Shown: positions 34,400 to 47,069, numbered from the stretch's first letter. The stretch is DNA of 64,000 nucleotides from Fusarium oxysporum f. sp. lycopersici 4287 (GCF_000149955.1 NC_030995.1:1116001-1180000); one strand, 5' to 3'. Translations and numbers: made by a program. Notes: generated from the sequence alone by a model not told the origin.

Positions 34400-37300
34400 T
34401 CACAGGCCGAGAACGGCTGCGCGGGCGTCCTTGTAAAGGGGTGTAATTCCCGTCCAGAGCTCAAACTGAAATAGACCAGATTAGTTGGGTGAACTATCCT
34501 TCCTACCACAGACAAACTATAGTCATGTCATAAGTGAACTTACCTGATACCACCCCTGAGAGGCAAGAACCTCTAGCCCTGGAATTGTGGTCCAGTTACC
34601 GGCATCCTCTGCCAACTGCATTATCGGGGTATGGCTGGGTTTGTATGCCATCTCGAGGAGGACTCGGCGCTCTTCGTTAATAGCTGGCCGACTGAGCACG
34701 ACAGCTACGAGCTCCCGCAGAATTGGGTCGATAGGCCGATCAGCGGGAATAGTACTGATGACGACCTTGACGTTCGGCGAGACCTTGTCTATGTCTGAAG
34801 CCTGGCTCAGGCCTTGTAGACTGTAATCACTGGGGAAGTCGGCTGCAAGTGCGTCTGCCTTGGCCTGGTTACGAGCGGCAATGTAAATCGGGCTGAACCC
34901 CAGAGAGTGCAGTGCAAAGACGGCAGCTCGGGTAGTCCCGCCAGAGCCCACGACCATGGCTGCCCCCCTTGTATCCGAGTCTGCCTGTTCCTCGATAGCG
35001 GCGTCATGAAGAGCGTGTACCATGCCTCTCCAGTCTGTGTTGTCTCCCAAAAGTCGTCGATGGCCATCGGTGTCAGCTTTACCTAAGGGAACAACGGTGT
35101 TGACAGCTCCGATGGCCCGAGCTGCATCAGAGAGCTCGTCAACCTGACTCATGATGTCCAACTTGAGAGGTATGGTGACCGAGGCGCCTCCAAAATCAGA
35201 AGACCTCAGCACTTCACGTACGTCCTCGATTTTGTCCGTCTCAAGACGATGGTACTGATGAGGTAGACCCATCTGCACGAACAAGGTGTTGTGAAGAGCA
35301 GGCGAGCGCGATGCTGAGATGGGCTTTCCAAACAGATAGAAATTGTATGGGTCCAGGTCGCCGAGTAATGCCAGAGCACGGCGTATCTCAGCCGCGGACA
35401 TCTGGCCTGGTGCGGCCTTGAAGGGTAGGGCCGGATGAGACACGGGCGTCAAGAACCGGTTCAGTACACGACTCAACTTGCCAGCTTTGCCCATGTTCAT
35501 GACAATCATGGGTGTCTTCTGCGCTTCCTGCATCCGAGCTTTGAATTTGGCAAGGTCGAAGTTGTCCTCGGGAGTGCGAGCAATACCAACCAACTTGATG
35601 ACATCGCCGTACTGGAGAGCCCGGTTGTAGTACTGAATCCACGACGCATTCTTCCAAGACATAGTACCCTTCGGGTCATGGTGAGAGGCGATTATGCGTG
35701 AATACCCGCGAGATTCTGTTATAGACTGGATGATGTCGTCGGGAAGCGTCATTTCAACATCGACGTACTCCAGACCCATCTGCAAAGCCAGGCGGTAGAG
35801 TTGGAGACCTTCTTCGTAGGCACTGTCAGGGAATTTACCACCCTGAGACTCGGTCCTCAACGTGAAAACGATAGGTTTCTTCGCTGAGGCGCGAAGAGTC
35901 GAGATCTGACGAGTAACAGAGTCAATGGAACGATCCTGGAGCAGATCAACCCTTAGCTCGACTGCGTCAGAGCCAACCACAACCTCTGGCACTAGGGCAA
36001 CAGCCTCGTCTACGTCAGGCACAGTCAGAGACACAAAGAAACTGTAGTCTTTGTTCAAAACGTCCTTGAAATGAGAGTTTCTGCCCGCAATAGAATGCAC
36101 GAATTGTTGGAAGTCGGAGGGAATCTCCGCCTTGGAGCCAGACGATTCGGAGTGCGGACTGTAGTAAAGATGTGTGCTGCACTCGTTGTAGAAGTCCTTG
36201 CGGCGCAAATAGACCTGCCGAATCTCACTGGTGTAGGCCGGCCGGGTTTTATCACGGTTGAGATATTCAACCACTTGGTCGGTGTCGCGGTGGACTAACA
36301 AGACGTTGCCACCGCTTTTGCCGTAGCTCTTGAGCATCTCTCTGGCCTCCGGAGTCTCGACCAGACCGCCACCACAAGAGAAGATATGGCCAGTCTTGTT
36401 GTTCTCCATGACATCCTGCAGAAGTGCCAGCTCGTCCGCACGGAAACCCTCCCACCCACGGTCACCCCTGATCATTTCGGGAATCGTCCGCCCAGCACGC
36501 CTCTCCAGCTCCTGATCCAAGTCGATGAATTTCCAACCCAGAAGCTTGGCCATCCAGTTACCAGCGGTAGTCTTACCGGCGCCTCGCATTCCGATGATGA
36601 AGACTGAGCGTTCCAAAACTGCCTCTTGACTCTCGTGGCCATCGTCATCAACATCTGGCTCTTCACCGACCAGGTCGACCTTGAAAGCTTGGGAGAGAAT
36701 GTCCCACCACCCTGGCCAGGTCTTGCCAACGCATTCCCTCTCCGTGATGATTACAGGGCCAGGCGAGGCAACCGCAAGGACACTAAAGCTCATCGCAACA
36801 CGATGGTCATCATAGCAATGAATACCAACCTTTGGCGTCACTACACTGCCACCTTGGCCCTTGCCGAGCACCTCAATGCCATCCTCAAGCTCATTACATT
36901 GCACGCCAAACTTTGCAAGCTGGTCCTTCATAGCAGCAATCCGGTTACACTCTTTGACGCGTTGATTAGCAATGCCCGTGATTCGAGTTGTCCCCGAAGC
37001 GACAGCGGCCAGGACTGACGCCGTGAGGAATGCGTCTGTCATGGGCTCCATATCAACGTGAGCAAGGCCCTTGAGTCGACCAGGGGCAGGACCAGTGACA
37101 GTTGTGGAGTGGTCAGACTGCTCAACATAACAGCCCATAGGCTTCAGGACATCAACAGCGAAGCGGGCATCCCCCTGCAGGGACTTTGAGCCAATATTGG
37201 GAATTGTACACTTGGTGCCAGTGATGGCGGCAACTGCAAGCGGGTAAGTCGCAGAACTCGCGTCACTCTCAATGGTGTACTCCCGAGGATTCTTATAAGT

Positions 37301-37742
37301 ACCCTGAGGGATATGATAGGTGTTGGGCTCATCCGAAGAAACCTCCACGTTGATACCGAAGGAGGCCATCATAGTAATAGTCATATCGATGTAGGGCTGG
37401 GAGATAGGCTTGCCTCCAACCAGACGCAGTGTTACAGGGTTCTTGGCGTAAGGAGCGGCCATGAGAATTGATGAAACGTATTGTGATGAAATGGTCGCGG
37501 CAAGCTCGATGTCCCCCCCCCTGAATCCACCAGCGGCATCAATTCGCAAGGGTAGACTGTTCTCTTTACCAAGATACTCGATTTCGGCACCGTTGGAGCG
37601 TAAGGCATCAACCAGTGCGCCGATCGGACGAACCTGCATTCTTGCATTGCCGGTCAGAACGCTGACACGAGATTCCTGGCTAGGGGAGGCAAGGGCGACA
37701 ACGGTAGTCAGGAAGCGGGATGCTGTGCCGGCATCCCCAAAT
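34400..37742 (-). CDS. Pentafunctional AROM polypeptide (5' part missing)
   Basis: Cytosolic fusion enzyme carrying steps 2-6 of the shikimate pathway. The visible part, about 1085 residues, starts inside EPSP synthase at [13 protein letters not shown]. In order it holds the rest of EPSP synthase (to about 36660), shikimate kinase with P-loop GMRGAGKTT (about 36620-36080), dehydroquinase (about 36050-35390) and shikimate dehydrogenase ([21 protein letters not shown]; to the end). A 78-nt intron (34543-34466) precedes a last exon (34465-34400) encoding [16 protein letters not shown]. The dehydroquinate synthase domain and the start of EPSP synthase, about 490 residues in the family, fall in the adjacent N run. 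No stop or frameshift is seen in the available part. Confidence 0.95.
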
Positions 37743-38742
37743 NNNNNNNNNNNNNNNNNNNNNNNNNNNNNNNNNNNNNNNNNNNNNNNNNNNNNNNNNN
37801 NNNNNNNNNNNNNNNNNNNNNNNNNNNNNNNNNNNNNNNNNNNNNNNNNNNNNNNNNNNNNNNNNNNNNNNNNNNNNNNNNNNNNNNNNNNNNNNNNNNN
37901 NNNNNNNNNNNNNNNNNNNNNNNNNNNNNNNNNNNNNNNNNNNNNNNNNNNNNNNNNNNNNNNNNNNNNNNNNNNNNNNNNNNNNNNNNNNNNNNNNNNN
38001 NNNNNNNNNNNNNNNNNNNNNNNNNNNNNNNNNNNNNNNNNNNNNNNNNNNNNNNNNNNNNNNNNNNNNNNNNNNNNNNNNNNNNNNNNNNNNNNNNNNN
38101 NNNNNNNNNNNNNNNNNNNNNNNNNNNNNNNNNNNNNNNNNNNNNNNNNNNNNNNNNNNNNNNNNNNNNNNNNNNNNNNNNNNNNNNNNNNNNNNNNNNN
38201 NNNNNNNNNNNNNNNNNNNNNNNNNNNNNNNNNNNNNNNNNNNNNNNNNNNNNNNNNNNNNNNNNNNNNNNNNNNNNNNNNNNNNNNNNNNNNNNNNNNN
38301 NNNNNNNNNNNNNNNNNNNNNNNNNNNNNNNNNNNNNNNNNNNNNNNNNNNNNNNNNNNNNNNNNNNNNNNNNNNNNNNNNNNNNNNNNNNNNNNNNNNN
38401 NNNNNNNNNNNNNNNNNNNNNNNNNNNNNNNNNNNNNNNNNNNNNNNNNNNNNNNNNNNNNNNNNNNNNNNNNNNNNNNNNNNNNNNNNNNNNNNNNNNN
38501 NNNNNNNNNNNNNNNNNNNNNNNNNNNNNNNNNNNNNNNNNNNNNNNNNNNNNNNNNNNNNNNNNNNNNNNNNNNNNNNNNNNNNNNNNNNNNNNNNNNN
38601 NNNNNNNNNNNNNNNNNNNNNNNNNNNNNNNNNNNNNNNNNNNNNNNNNNNNNNNNNNNNNNNNNNNNNNNNNNNNNNNNNNNNNNNNNNNNNNNNNNNN
38701 NNNNNNNNNNNNNNNNNNNNNNNNNNNNNNNNNNNNNNNNNN
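37743..38742. other. Assembly gap (1000 N)
   Basis: Exactly 1000 N, suggesting a placeholder or estimated size. It replaces the N-terminal third of ARO1 and probably part of the ARO1/SYF1 divergent promoter. Long frames crossing it are artefacts. Confidence 0.98.
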
Positions 38743-39165
38743 TAGACTTTGTTCACTCAGAGTTGCTGGGCAGCTATCAATGCTATAACGTAAGCAGCAA
38801 GGACTGGTCGCCCCACTCCTTAACAGTTTAGTGGACCGTCTCTGAACTGTGAGGACCCAGGTGTCGCGGGCTACAGAAAAATACACCAACCTCGCGTTCT
38901 CATCAGCCGAACATCAAGCAACCCGGGAGTCCTCTAGTTTCCTTTCGTCGAAGCGCACAAGGGGTCAGCAACATTCGGGGGTGTTAAGTTGGCACCTTCG
39001 GCCAGACTCGGGCCTATACGAGGCACATTGTGGCTTTCGGAGCGAGGTCCTTTGACACTTTCCAGCTGTCTCGACGATGTACGGTTCACGTTGATTCGAC
39101 TCAACCGCCACCTTCGCGAAATTCCTTCAGCCATTTCCTTACCGATCTAGAATTCCATAATCATT
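38743..39165. promoter_or_regulatory. Upstream region of SYF1
   Basis: 423 bp between the gap and the SYF1 start. No ARO1 coding sequence is found here on the minus strand. It probably contains the SYF1 promoter. Confidence 0.5.
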
Positions 39166-41753
39166 ATGGCTCCGATCGATCACGCTCTACACGGGGCGCG
39201 CAGACAGCCGCAACTGCATCTCGTAGTAAGCACATAAACACGATGCTCATCACGTATGATACTCAACTGACCGAACTCCATCAGTCCAACGAGGATTCCG
39301 TTTATGAGCAAGATATCCTTCGCGATCCTGGTAGTGTGAAGCCCTGGCTGGCATACATTGAGTTCAAAACACATCACGGTACCATCCTTGAGCAGACGTA
39401 CGTGATGGAGCGGGCTTGTGCTCAATTGCCGCGTTCATACAAATTATGGAAACTGGTGCGATACAACCCACGGAATGGCATCCGTTGCCTAATGCTCAGG
39501 CCTAACATTATCTAGTATCTCTCGTTTCGACTTAAGCACGTTGCCAAGTTGAATCCAGCATTATTCGCCGCAGAATATCGCAAAGTCAACGCCCTTTTCG
39601 AAAAGGCCCTCAATCTACTACACAAGATGCCACGGATATGGGAAATGTACCTCAAATTCCTGACGAAACAACCGCTTGTTACTCTCACCCGACGGACATT
39701 CGACCGAGCTCTAAGAGCTCTTCCCATATCTCAGCACAATCGTATTTGGGCCTTCTATCGCCCATTCGCGAACTCGGCCGCTGGCGAAACTGCTGTGAAA
39801 ATTTGGCGACGCTATATGCAGGTGCATCCTGAAGACGCAGAGGACTTTATCGAACTACTTACTCAAACGGGGCTTTATACAGAGGCCGCGCTGAAATTTA
39901 TAGATGTTCTTAACAACGCCAGGTTCAACAGCAAGCATGGGAAAGGCCATTACGAACTCTGGAGCGAAATGGTAGATCTTATTGTTGAACACGCCGCCGA
40001 AATCGAGACAGGATACGAAAATGGCATTGACGCCGAACGTATAATCCGAAGTGGTATTTCCAGATTTGCCGATCAAAGAGGGAAGCTATGGTCAGGTCTC
40101 GCTACTTATTGGATCCGGAGAGGCAGCTTTGAACGGGCTCGCGATGTCTTTGAAGAGGGAATCACCACGGTCATGACAGTGAGAGACTTCACCCTTATCT
40201 TCGAGGCTTACACCGAATTTGAGGAGTCTATCATCGGTGCCCTCATGGAGGTTACGTCTGCAAGGGCCGAGAAAGGGATAGAAGACGAAAACGCGGACTT
40301 TGAGCTGGATATCAGAATGATGCGCTTTGAACAACTCATGGACAGACGACCCTTCCTCCTAAACGACGTCCTGCTACGCCAGAATCCAAACAACGTTCCA
40401 GAGTGGGAAAAGAGAGTTGCCCTTTGGGGCGACAACAAGAAGGAGGTTGCTCAGACGTACACGGATGCAATTGCGGCAATACAGCCGAAACGTGCTGTTG
40501 GGGCATTTCATCAGCTCTGGGCCAACTACGCAAAGTTTTATGAACGCGGAGGTGACCTGAGAAACGCCCGGGTCATCATGGAGAAGGCGATCAAGGTGCC
40601 CTTCAAGTCAGTGGCAGAGCTTGCTGATATGTGGATTGAATGGGCAGAAATGGAATTACGAAATGAGAACTTCGACGACGCCGTCCGGATCATGGCCAAA
40701 GCAGTTCAGGCACCAAAGCGGTCTACTGTGGACTATTTCGACGAGACCTTGTCACCGCAACAAAGAGTCCACAAGAGCTGGAAACTCTGGAGCTTCTACG
40801 TCGATCTCGTTGAAAGCGTGTCTACTTTGGATGAGACCAAAAAGGTTTATGAACGAATCTTTGAGCTCCGGATTGCAACACCTCAGACGGTTGTAAACTA
40901 TGCCAATTTGCTCGAGGAGCACAAATATTATGAGGAATCGTTCAAGATTTATGAGCGTGGCTTAGACCTATTCAGCTATCCTGTTGCTTTTGAGCTTTGG
41001 AACTTGTATCTTACCAAGGCCGTTGATCGGAAGATCGGGATAGAACGACTTCGCGATCTATTCGAGCAAGCCGTGGAAGATTGCCCCCCGAAATTCGCAA
41101 AGACGATCTACCTCATGTATGGCAACTTGGAAGAGGAACGTGGCCTAGCGCGGCATGCAATGCGAATTTACGAGCGGGCCACACGAGCAGTTGCGGACGA
41201 AGACCAGGCTGACATGTTCAACTTCTATATCACCAAATCTGCCTCCAATTTCGGCCTGACGTCGACCAGACCAATTTACGAGAGGGCCATCGCTGCTCTT
41301 CCAGATGTCGAAGCTAAGGACATGTGCCTCAAATTTGCGGACATGGAGAAGAGGCTGGGTGAGATTGACCGGGCTCGCGCCATCTATGGCCATGCATCGC
41401 AGTTCTGTGACCCTCGCACAAACCCTGACTTCTGGACGAAATGGGAGCAGTTCGAAGTGCAGCACGGTAACGAAGATACATTTAAAGAAATGTTACGAAT
41501 CAAGCGAAGTGTTCAGGCGCAATACAACACGGACGTCAATTTTATTGCATCCCAAGCCCTCGCACGCAGCCAACGTCGTCCGGGAGGGGCAGACGATGCC
41601 GAGATAACGGATGCCATGGCGGCACTGGAGAGGCAGTCCAGAGCACCGCAAGGATTCGTGGCAGCCAGTACTGGTCCAGTTGGAGGCACACCAGCTACAA
41701 CGGCAGTCACTTCAAATCCCGACGCCATTGAGATTGATGGCATTGATGAATGA
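39166..41753 (+). CDS. Pre-mRNA splicing factor Syf1 (XAB2 family)
   Basis: HAT-repeat scaffold of the Prp19-associated (NTC) complex in the spliceosome. Three exons (39166-39225, 39285-39455 and 39516-41753; introns 59 and 60 nt) give 822 residues, normal for the family. Splicing restores NEDSVYEQDILRDPGS and SYKLWKL-YLSFRLKHVAKLNP, both typical of Syf1. Repeated W/Y..A..ER-type helices (HAT units) run through most of the protein, for example RTFDRALRALPISQHNRIW and KIWRRYMQVHPEDAEDFIE. The C-terminus ends in a short acidic tail (AIEIDGIDE). It probably shares a divergent promoter with ARO1, mostly lost in the gap, and converges with the small gene at 41940-42279. Confidence 0.94.
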
Positions 41754-41939
41754 TGGACAGTTCCAGGTGGAATGTCTAATTTAGGTTTTTGTTGCATAGT
41801 AGGACGTGCAAGACGTTTGTCCAAGATAACTATTCCCTTAATTTCCGTATTTAATCTCCCATCTTACAGTTGTGAACTCGACAATTAATCATGAAACCAA
41901 ACTCCTGCTACCTGATCACGCAACACTCACTCCCGATGC

Positions 41940-42279
41940 TTACTTGCTGCCGCTGCCCCAGTTCTTCTCGGTCATCTTGGACCAGTACTTGTCCTGGTAG
42001 TTCCTGTCGACATGACCATCGCGGGATCCGGGCGTAGCATAGATGGATCCCTTACGTTTTTGGAAACGACTGGGGGGTACCTTTGACGCATCTAAGCATT
42101 CCTCAGTTAGTTGCCGATGCACAATTATTTGGCAAGATGTTGTACGTACCCCATTCATCACTCATTCTCCGGTCTTGTGCGGCATCGCTTGCTCTACGAT
42201 CCTGGGGGGGAGAGCCAACAACAGGCGTTTCGTTCAGGGGCTGTGTGGTACCCTCTTGGGTGTTAATAGGTTGCTCCAT
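41940..42279 (-). CDS. Small uncharacterised protein (93 aa)
   Basis: Two exons (42279-42150 and 42091-41940; 58-nt intron with branch-like CTAAC and acceptor CTTAG) give a 93-residue hydrophilic protein. Residues 1-43 are low complexity (Gln/Pro/Asp/Arg). The C-terminal half contains RFQKRKGSIYATPGSRDGHV and ends KNWGSGSK. I believe short proteins with this KRKGSIYATP..RDGHVD signature are widespread in filamentous ascomycetes, but their function is unknown to me. It has no signal peptide, membrane segment or cysteine. The gene has a clear TATA box and a CT-rich leader, suggesting strong or inducible expression. Its stop lies 186 bp from that of SYF1. Confidence 0.82.
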
Positions 42280-42448
42280 TGTTCAGTGTCTGAGCCGTGC
42301 AAGGAGTTTTTGTGAAAGAAGCAAGAAAGAAGGAAAGAAAGAAAGTTTTTGAGTTCAAATGTCTTGGGGTATCTTCAATTCTAGGTAGTTGATGGGTAAG
42401 GAAGAAGACTTGGAAAGGGCCAAGTCGAGATCGTTGGACAACGGGGTG

Positions 42449-42456
42449 TTTATATA
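42449..42456 (-). promoter_or_regulatory. TATA box of the 93-aa gene
   Basis: TATATAAA on the minus strand, 170 nt upstream of the start codon and followed by a CT-rich leader, a typical strong fungal promoter layout. Confidence 0.65.
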
Positions 42457-43671
42457 CTGCCTTGGGAAGTATCAAATGGATAGGTAATGGAGGTGTCTAA
42501 TTACCCCGCAAGATGAATGCCTGCCTATCTCTATTCGGCTTGTAGGCAGTTATATTGAATTGGATGGACATGGGAAGGTTAGACAAGAGCGGTTGTAGAT
42601 TGACGCTTGCAGTGGCGCATCGGTTGTAGAGATACAGCCAATGCTACGTAAGGAGGCAGCTGGACCGTGGCTTAGATTTAGACCATCACGGCCATTGACG
42701 TCAGCGTGATGGTCACAATACAAAGGGTTCTTGGTGAATGGTTGAGAAATACTTCAAGAGGTTGCCGCTATCAAAGAGGTAGCTCGACCGCGATGACGAT
42801 GGAGTGTAGGATCAGCCAGCCTCTAGCAATGGTCTGAGGCCCTTGATTGGAAACAAAAGTCATAGGTGGTGGTAGTCGTAACACTATATGGCTAACGTGC
42901 AAGCTAGACAAAGGTACCGTGACCATGTCGCTCATCACCTCAGGAAGCTATTTGCCGGGAGGTAGCTTTTTAGCAGACACGAACCTATTCGAGGCGTGGT
43001 GGTGGTCCTTGAAAGAAGGCAATTGGATCAATGTCGTGAGACATCAACGGTTGGTAGCTCAGCTCGGCAAAGAGCTGACAGATGCAACACGACTTATGCA
43101 GCCACGGTGGCAAATGGCCAAGCATGAGGACGTATGTACATAGATATGTGATGACAACGAGAGTTAAAGATGTTGCTGACAAAGATATGCTCGACGCAGA
43201 CGCTGAGCCAATGCTGTTGGCAAGGGTTATCAAGAATTGGACAACGTTGTATCGATACATAGCAATGAAGGGTCAATGGGTAACTACAGCGGAACGTCGC
43301 GTGTTGTACTCCGTAGACAGACAGACTGAGTGAGTGACTAACTGAACTGACTGCTTGGCATGGAGATCTAACGACGATGAGAATCGGATAGCTCGCCTAA
43401 GCCAAGAGGCTTTAGCTTTACACCGGAATGAGAGCTGCAAGAGGAGAGGTCCTAGGATGCGTACTTTGTTATTAGTTTACTAGATCGGCAAGTTCATGAG
43501 CCGATGTAAACACGCTAGATCCAGGCCACACCAAAGGAGCCTCGAATGGGTGAACTAAAGAATAACGACTGACTTGCCAATGAGCAATGGGAGAGCCTGT
43601 GCACGTATTTGGAGTTTGGTAGAATAGAATAGAGCCATGTTGAAAAGGCTTCAAAGCGCGTCGATTTCGAC

Positions 43672-43694
43672 TGTTTGTTTGTTTGTTTGTTTGT
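43672..43694. repeat. (TTTG)n microsatellite
   Basis: Five to six TTTG units in a non-coding region. Confidence 0.85.
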
Positions 43695-43984
43695 ATGTAA
43701 GACGGATGGTAACTAATTCATAGGCATGTGACTGGCACTCGACACTTACAACGTCATCTGAGATGTGATGTGGGGAAACCGCCGACCATCGATCCATCCT
43801 TGACCTCTGAGGCAGGAATTGGTTCTATCATTTCGTGTCCAGCTTCCTTCTTTAATTGATTACGACACACAACATTCTTCATGTACAGGCAGCAGCAGAC
43901 ACATTCGCCTGGTCAACTCGATGCGACTCACCATTTTATATGCTCAAAGATACATCCTCTCTAGCGATTCGCCTGCGCTCGGAC

Positions 43985-44011
43985 ATGACACGCACTCGTC
44001 AGAATGTCTGA
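43985..44011 (+). promoter_or_regulatory. uORF overlapping the FIG4 start
   Basis: ATG at 43985 opens an 8-codon frame ending in TGA at 44011, out of frame with and overlapping the FIG4 ATG at 44004. Ribosomes using it would bypass the main start. Whether it lies in the mRNA is not known. Confidence 0.45.
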
Positions 44012-47000
44012 GTATGGTGTTCCAGACGCGCTCAGCTCAGGCCCTGAAATAGACGCCCTTCCAACCACCAACGACGCCAACGGCGATGCACCTGTTTTCC
44101 CCTCGCTACAGAACAATGGCGCGGGAAGTCCCTTATCTTCAGAAGCCGCTGGCGGCCCCACGATCGGTGAAGACGACAATGACGACGAGCCCGCTGTAGC
44201 GAAGCCGTTTATGCGAACAACGAGCCCCGACCCGTCCACACGCGCATTCCCAGATACCTTCGATGACCGTGTCCCTGATCGCCTGATTTACAAGATGCAC
44301 AAGTTCAGTCTCTACGAAACGGCCAGTCGGTATTACATCGTCGGTGTCGATGTCAGTGAAAAGCGCTATCGAATCCTCAAGATCGACCGCACCACCGAGG
44401 GTGCTGAGCTCAACGTGACGGACGACAAGATTGTTTATAGTTTGAAGGAGATGAACCAACTGCTCGACACAATAGATGACGGGAACCGAGGTACCGGTGG
44501 CATCAAGCTTCGCTGCACCACATGGGGCCTCCTTGGCTTTATCAAGTTCACCGGACCCTACTATATGCTTCTCATCACAAAAAAGAGCACTGTTGCTATG
44601 GTCGGAGGCCACTACATATACCAGATCGAGGGCACTGAGCTTGTTTCCTTGACTCCCGCCAAGTTCAAGCCAGACGCCCGCAACACCGAGGAGCAACGAT
44701 TCCTCGGCATCTTGAACAACCTCGACTTGACTCGTTCTTTCTATTACAGCTATTCTTACGATGTTACACGTACCTTGCAGCACAACGTCATCCGGGAGCG
44801 CGATGCTCTTGCCAAGGGAATGCTGCCGCCAGACGACGATGATTTCAACTCCATGTTTGTCTGGAACGACTATCTACTACAACCTGCCGTTACTGCTCTT
44901 CGAGACCCCTATGACTGGTGTCGTCCAATTATACATGGATACATTGATCAAGCGGGTGAGTTTGGCAAATAGGACTACGGCTGCTATTTCCATGCTCCGT
45001 ACTAACCTTCAACAGCTCTATCAATTTACGGCCGTACTGCACACATCACTGTCATCGCAAGGCGCTCGCGCTACTTTGCCGGTGCTCGGTTCTTGAAACG
45101 CGGAGCCAACGATCTTGTAGGTGGTTGTTGCTTTCTCTCCTCGGTGCTCGCGCGCTGACACTCCTAGGGTTATGTTGCCAACGATGTCGAGACGGAACAA
45201 ATCGTAGCCGAGTCACTGACGACGTCGTTTCACGCACCTGGTCCTCAACTATACTGCAGTCCGCAGTACACCTCTTATGTTCAGCATAGAGGGAGCATTC
45301 CGCTTTACTGGACACAGGACAGCACCGGTGTCACGCCTAAACCCCCGATTGAGCTTAATTTGGTTGATCCGTTCTATGGTGCCGCCGCTCTGCACTTCGA
45401 TAACCTGTTCGAGCGCTACGGTGCGCCGATCTATGTTGTTAACCTGATCAAGTCCAAGGAGCGAACGCCTCGTGAATCAAAGCTACTGGAGGAATATACT
45501 CATGCCATCAACTATCTCAACCAATTCCTGCCTAAGGATAAGAAGATCATTCACAAAGCGTGGGACATGAGTCGCGCATCAAAGGTGCGTGGTGGGGACG
45601 TTATTGGCAACCTCGAGCTTATCGCAGAGTCGGTCCTCGCTACGACAGGCTTCTTCCGAAACGGAGACGGTCTCACGAGCCCCATGACAGCACAGAATGG
45701 AGTAGCCAGAACAAATTGCATCGACTGCTTGGACCGTACCAATGCTGCGCAGTTCGTCATTGGCAAGCGAGCCCTAGGTCACCAGCTACATGCCCTTGGC
45801 ATTCTTGAGGATACGTCGGTTGATTACGACACAGATGCTGTCAATTTGTTCACTCACATGTGGCATGACCATGGTGATACCATTGCTGTTCAGTACGGCG
45901 GCTCACAACTGGTCAATACCATGGAAACCTACCGCAAAATTAACCAATGGACGAGTCATTCAAGAGACATGATCGAGAGCTTCAAGCGATATTACAACAA
46001 CTCTTTCCTGGACAGTCAACGTCAGGAGGCCTACAACTTGTTCCTCGGTAATTACATATTCACTCAAGGCCAACCTATGCTGTGGGACTTGGCAACTGAT
46101 TACTACCTCCATCATGCCGATCCACGAGATTGGTCCGCCAGGTTGAAGCACGACTACATCAATTGGTATGTTCCCGCTCACTTGCAGAAACGATCAATTC
46201 CACCATACGTACCAAGCAAAGACATTGCCCGCGCCCATCCGGTTGAATTCTTTGATGACTATTGGCTTGAGTATTACAGGCCATCAACCCTCTCTTCTTT
46301 TCCCAAGATGTTTGCCTACAAGATGAACTCAACTATCAAGTACATTCCCCTTAAATCTACCCAGGATGGCCGCTACGACCTCAGCCCTTTCCGGGTTCGA
46401 ACCGACAATGAGGTTGATCACGGTGACAAAAAGAAGTCGAAGAAAGATGCTCATCCACACGCAAATGTACCAAGTTCTCGAGGACAGACTGTGGGGGCGA
46501 ATGGGGCGCCAGACTCGATTTCGGACCGGTCACCAGTGAAAGGGATCTCGCTCCAGCGTTGGCTGCAACCTGTTCAAGACAAGGGTGCACTCGCCAGCTC
46601 TCTGCGACTGGACACGAATCAGCCAGTACAGGCATCTGAACATAGCCCCAAGACGAAGCCAACAGCCCTGGAGAAATCCAAGGCTGCACAATGGACTTTC
46701 ACCAAAGCCGTCCATGACTCTCTGAATCCGTCTGTTGCCGAGCAGGAATCCGAAGATTACGAGCGATACATCCGTCATCCTCAAAACCTTCCTCTCGTCA
46801 TCTCAAGCGACACGCCCGTGGACGTGGATGCGTCCGAGTATCAGGAGTATGTAAGCGGCGACTGGCAAGATGAAGGTTTAATGGTCAAAGGAACTGAAGA
46901 AGAGATCGATGTCTATGCTGAGTTGCTCAAGGTGGGGGAAAACCCTCTAACCGTGACTGAGGAAGATGGTCCGAAGAAACGATACAAAGCCTATAGGAAA

Positions 47001-47045
47001 TGGCTGCGTGGGAAGTCTTTCTTCAAACAACAACCCTTAGACTGA
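44004..47045 (+). CDS. Polyphosphoinositide phosphatase Fig4 (Sac family)
   Basis: PI(3,5)P2 5-phosphatase that also works in the Fab1-Vac14 complex on the vacuole or endosome membrane. Three exons (44004-44955, 45016-45116 and 45168-47045; introns 60 and 51 nt) give 976 residues. The join restores [19 protein letters not shown]. The Sac catalytic P-loop [12 protein letters not shown], with the C-x5-R-T signature, is at about 45716. The N-terminal 70 residues are acidic and low complexity; the region after about 46400 is Lys/Ser/Asp rich and less conserved. The protein is longer than yeast Fig4 at both ends. An 8-codon upstream frame (43985-44011) overlaps the start codon and could lower translation. 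It is convergent with TTI2, with only 24 nt between stops. Confidence 0.95.
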
Positions 47046-47069
47046 GTCTTAGCAACAGCCGCCCAGCCT

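Larger units (their letters stand above)
42280..44003. other. Divergent intergenic region small gene / FIG4
   Basis: About 1.7 kb. Left: a GAAA-rich tract (42312-42346), which is a pyrimidine-rich leader on the minus strand, and the TATA box of the small gene. A (TTTG)n tract lies at 43672-43694. Right: the promoter and leader of FIG4, with a short upstream frame overlapping the start. No further gene is recognised. Confidence 0.5.

Noticed and set aside
37461..38889. Several long frames crossing the 1000-N gap
   Set aside because: They are open only because N codons are not stops; no real coding sequence supports them.
43107..43115. GGTGGCAAA, the yeast proteasome-associated control element
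   Set aside because: A single 9-mer about 900 bp from FIG4, not a proteasome gene; expected by chance in 64 kb.
44139..44783. Minus-strand frame of 214 aa opposite FIG4
   Set aside because: Antisense shadow of a well-supported Sac-family exon.
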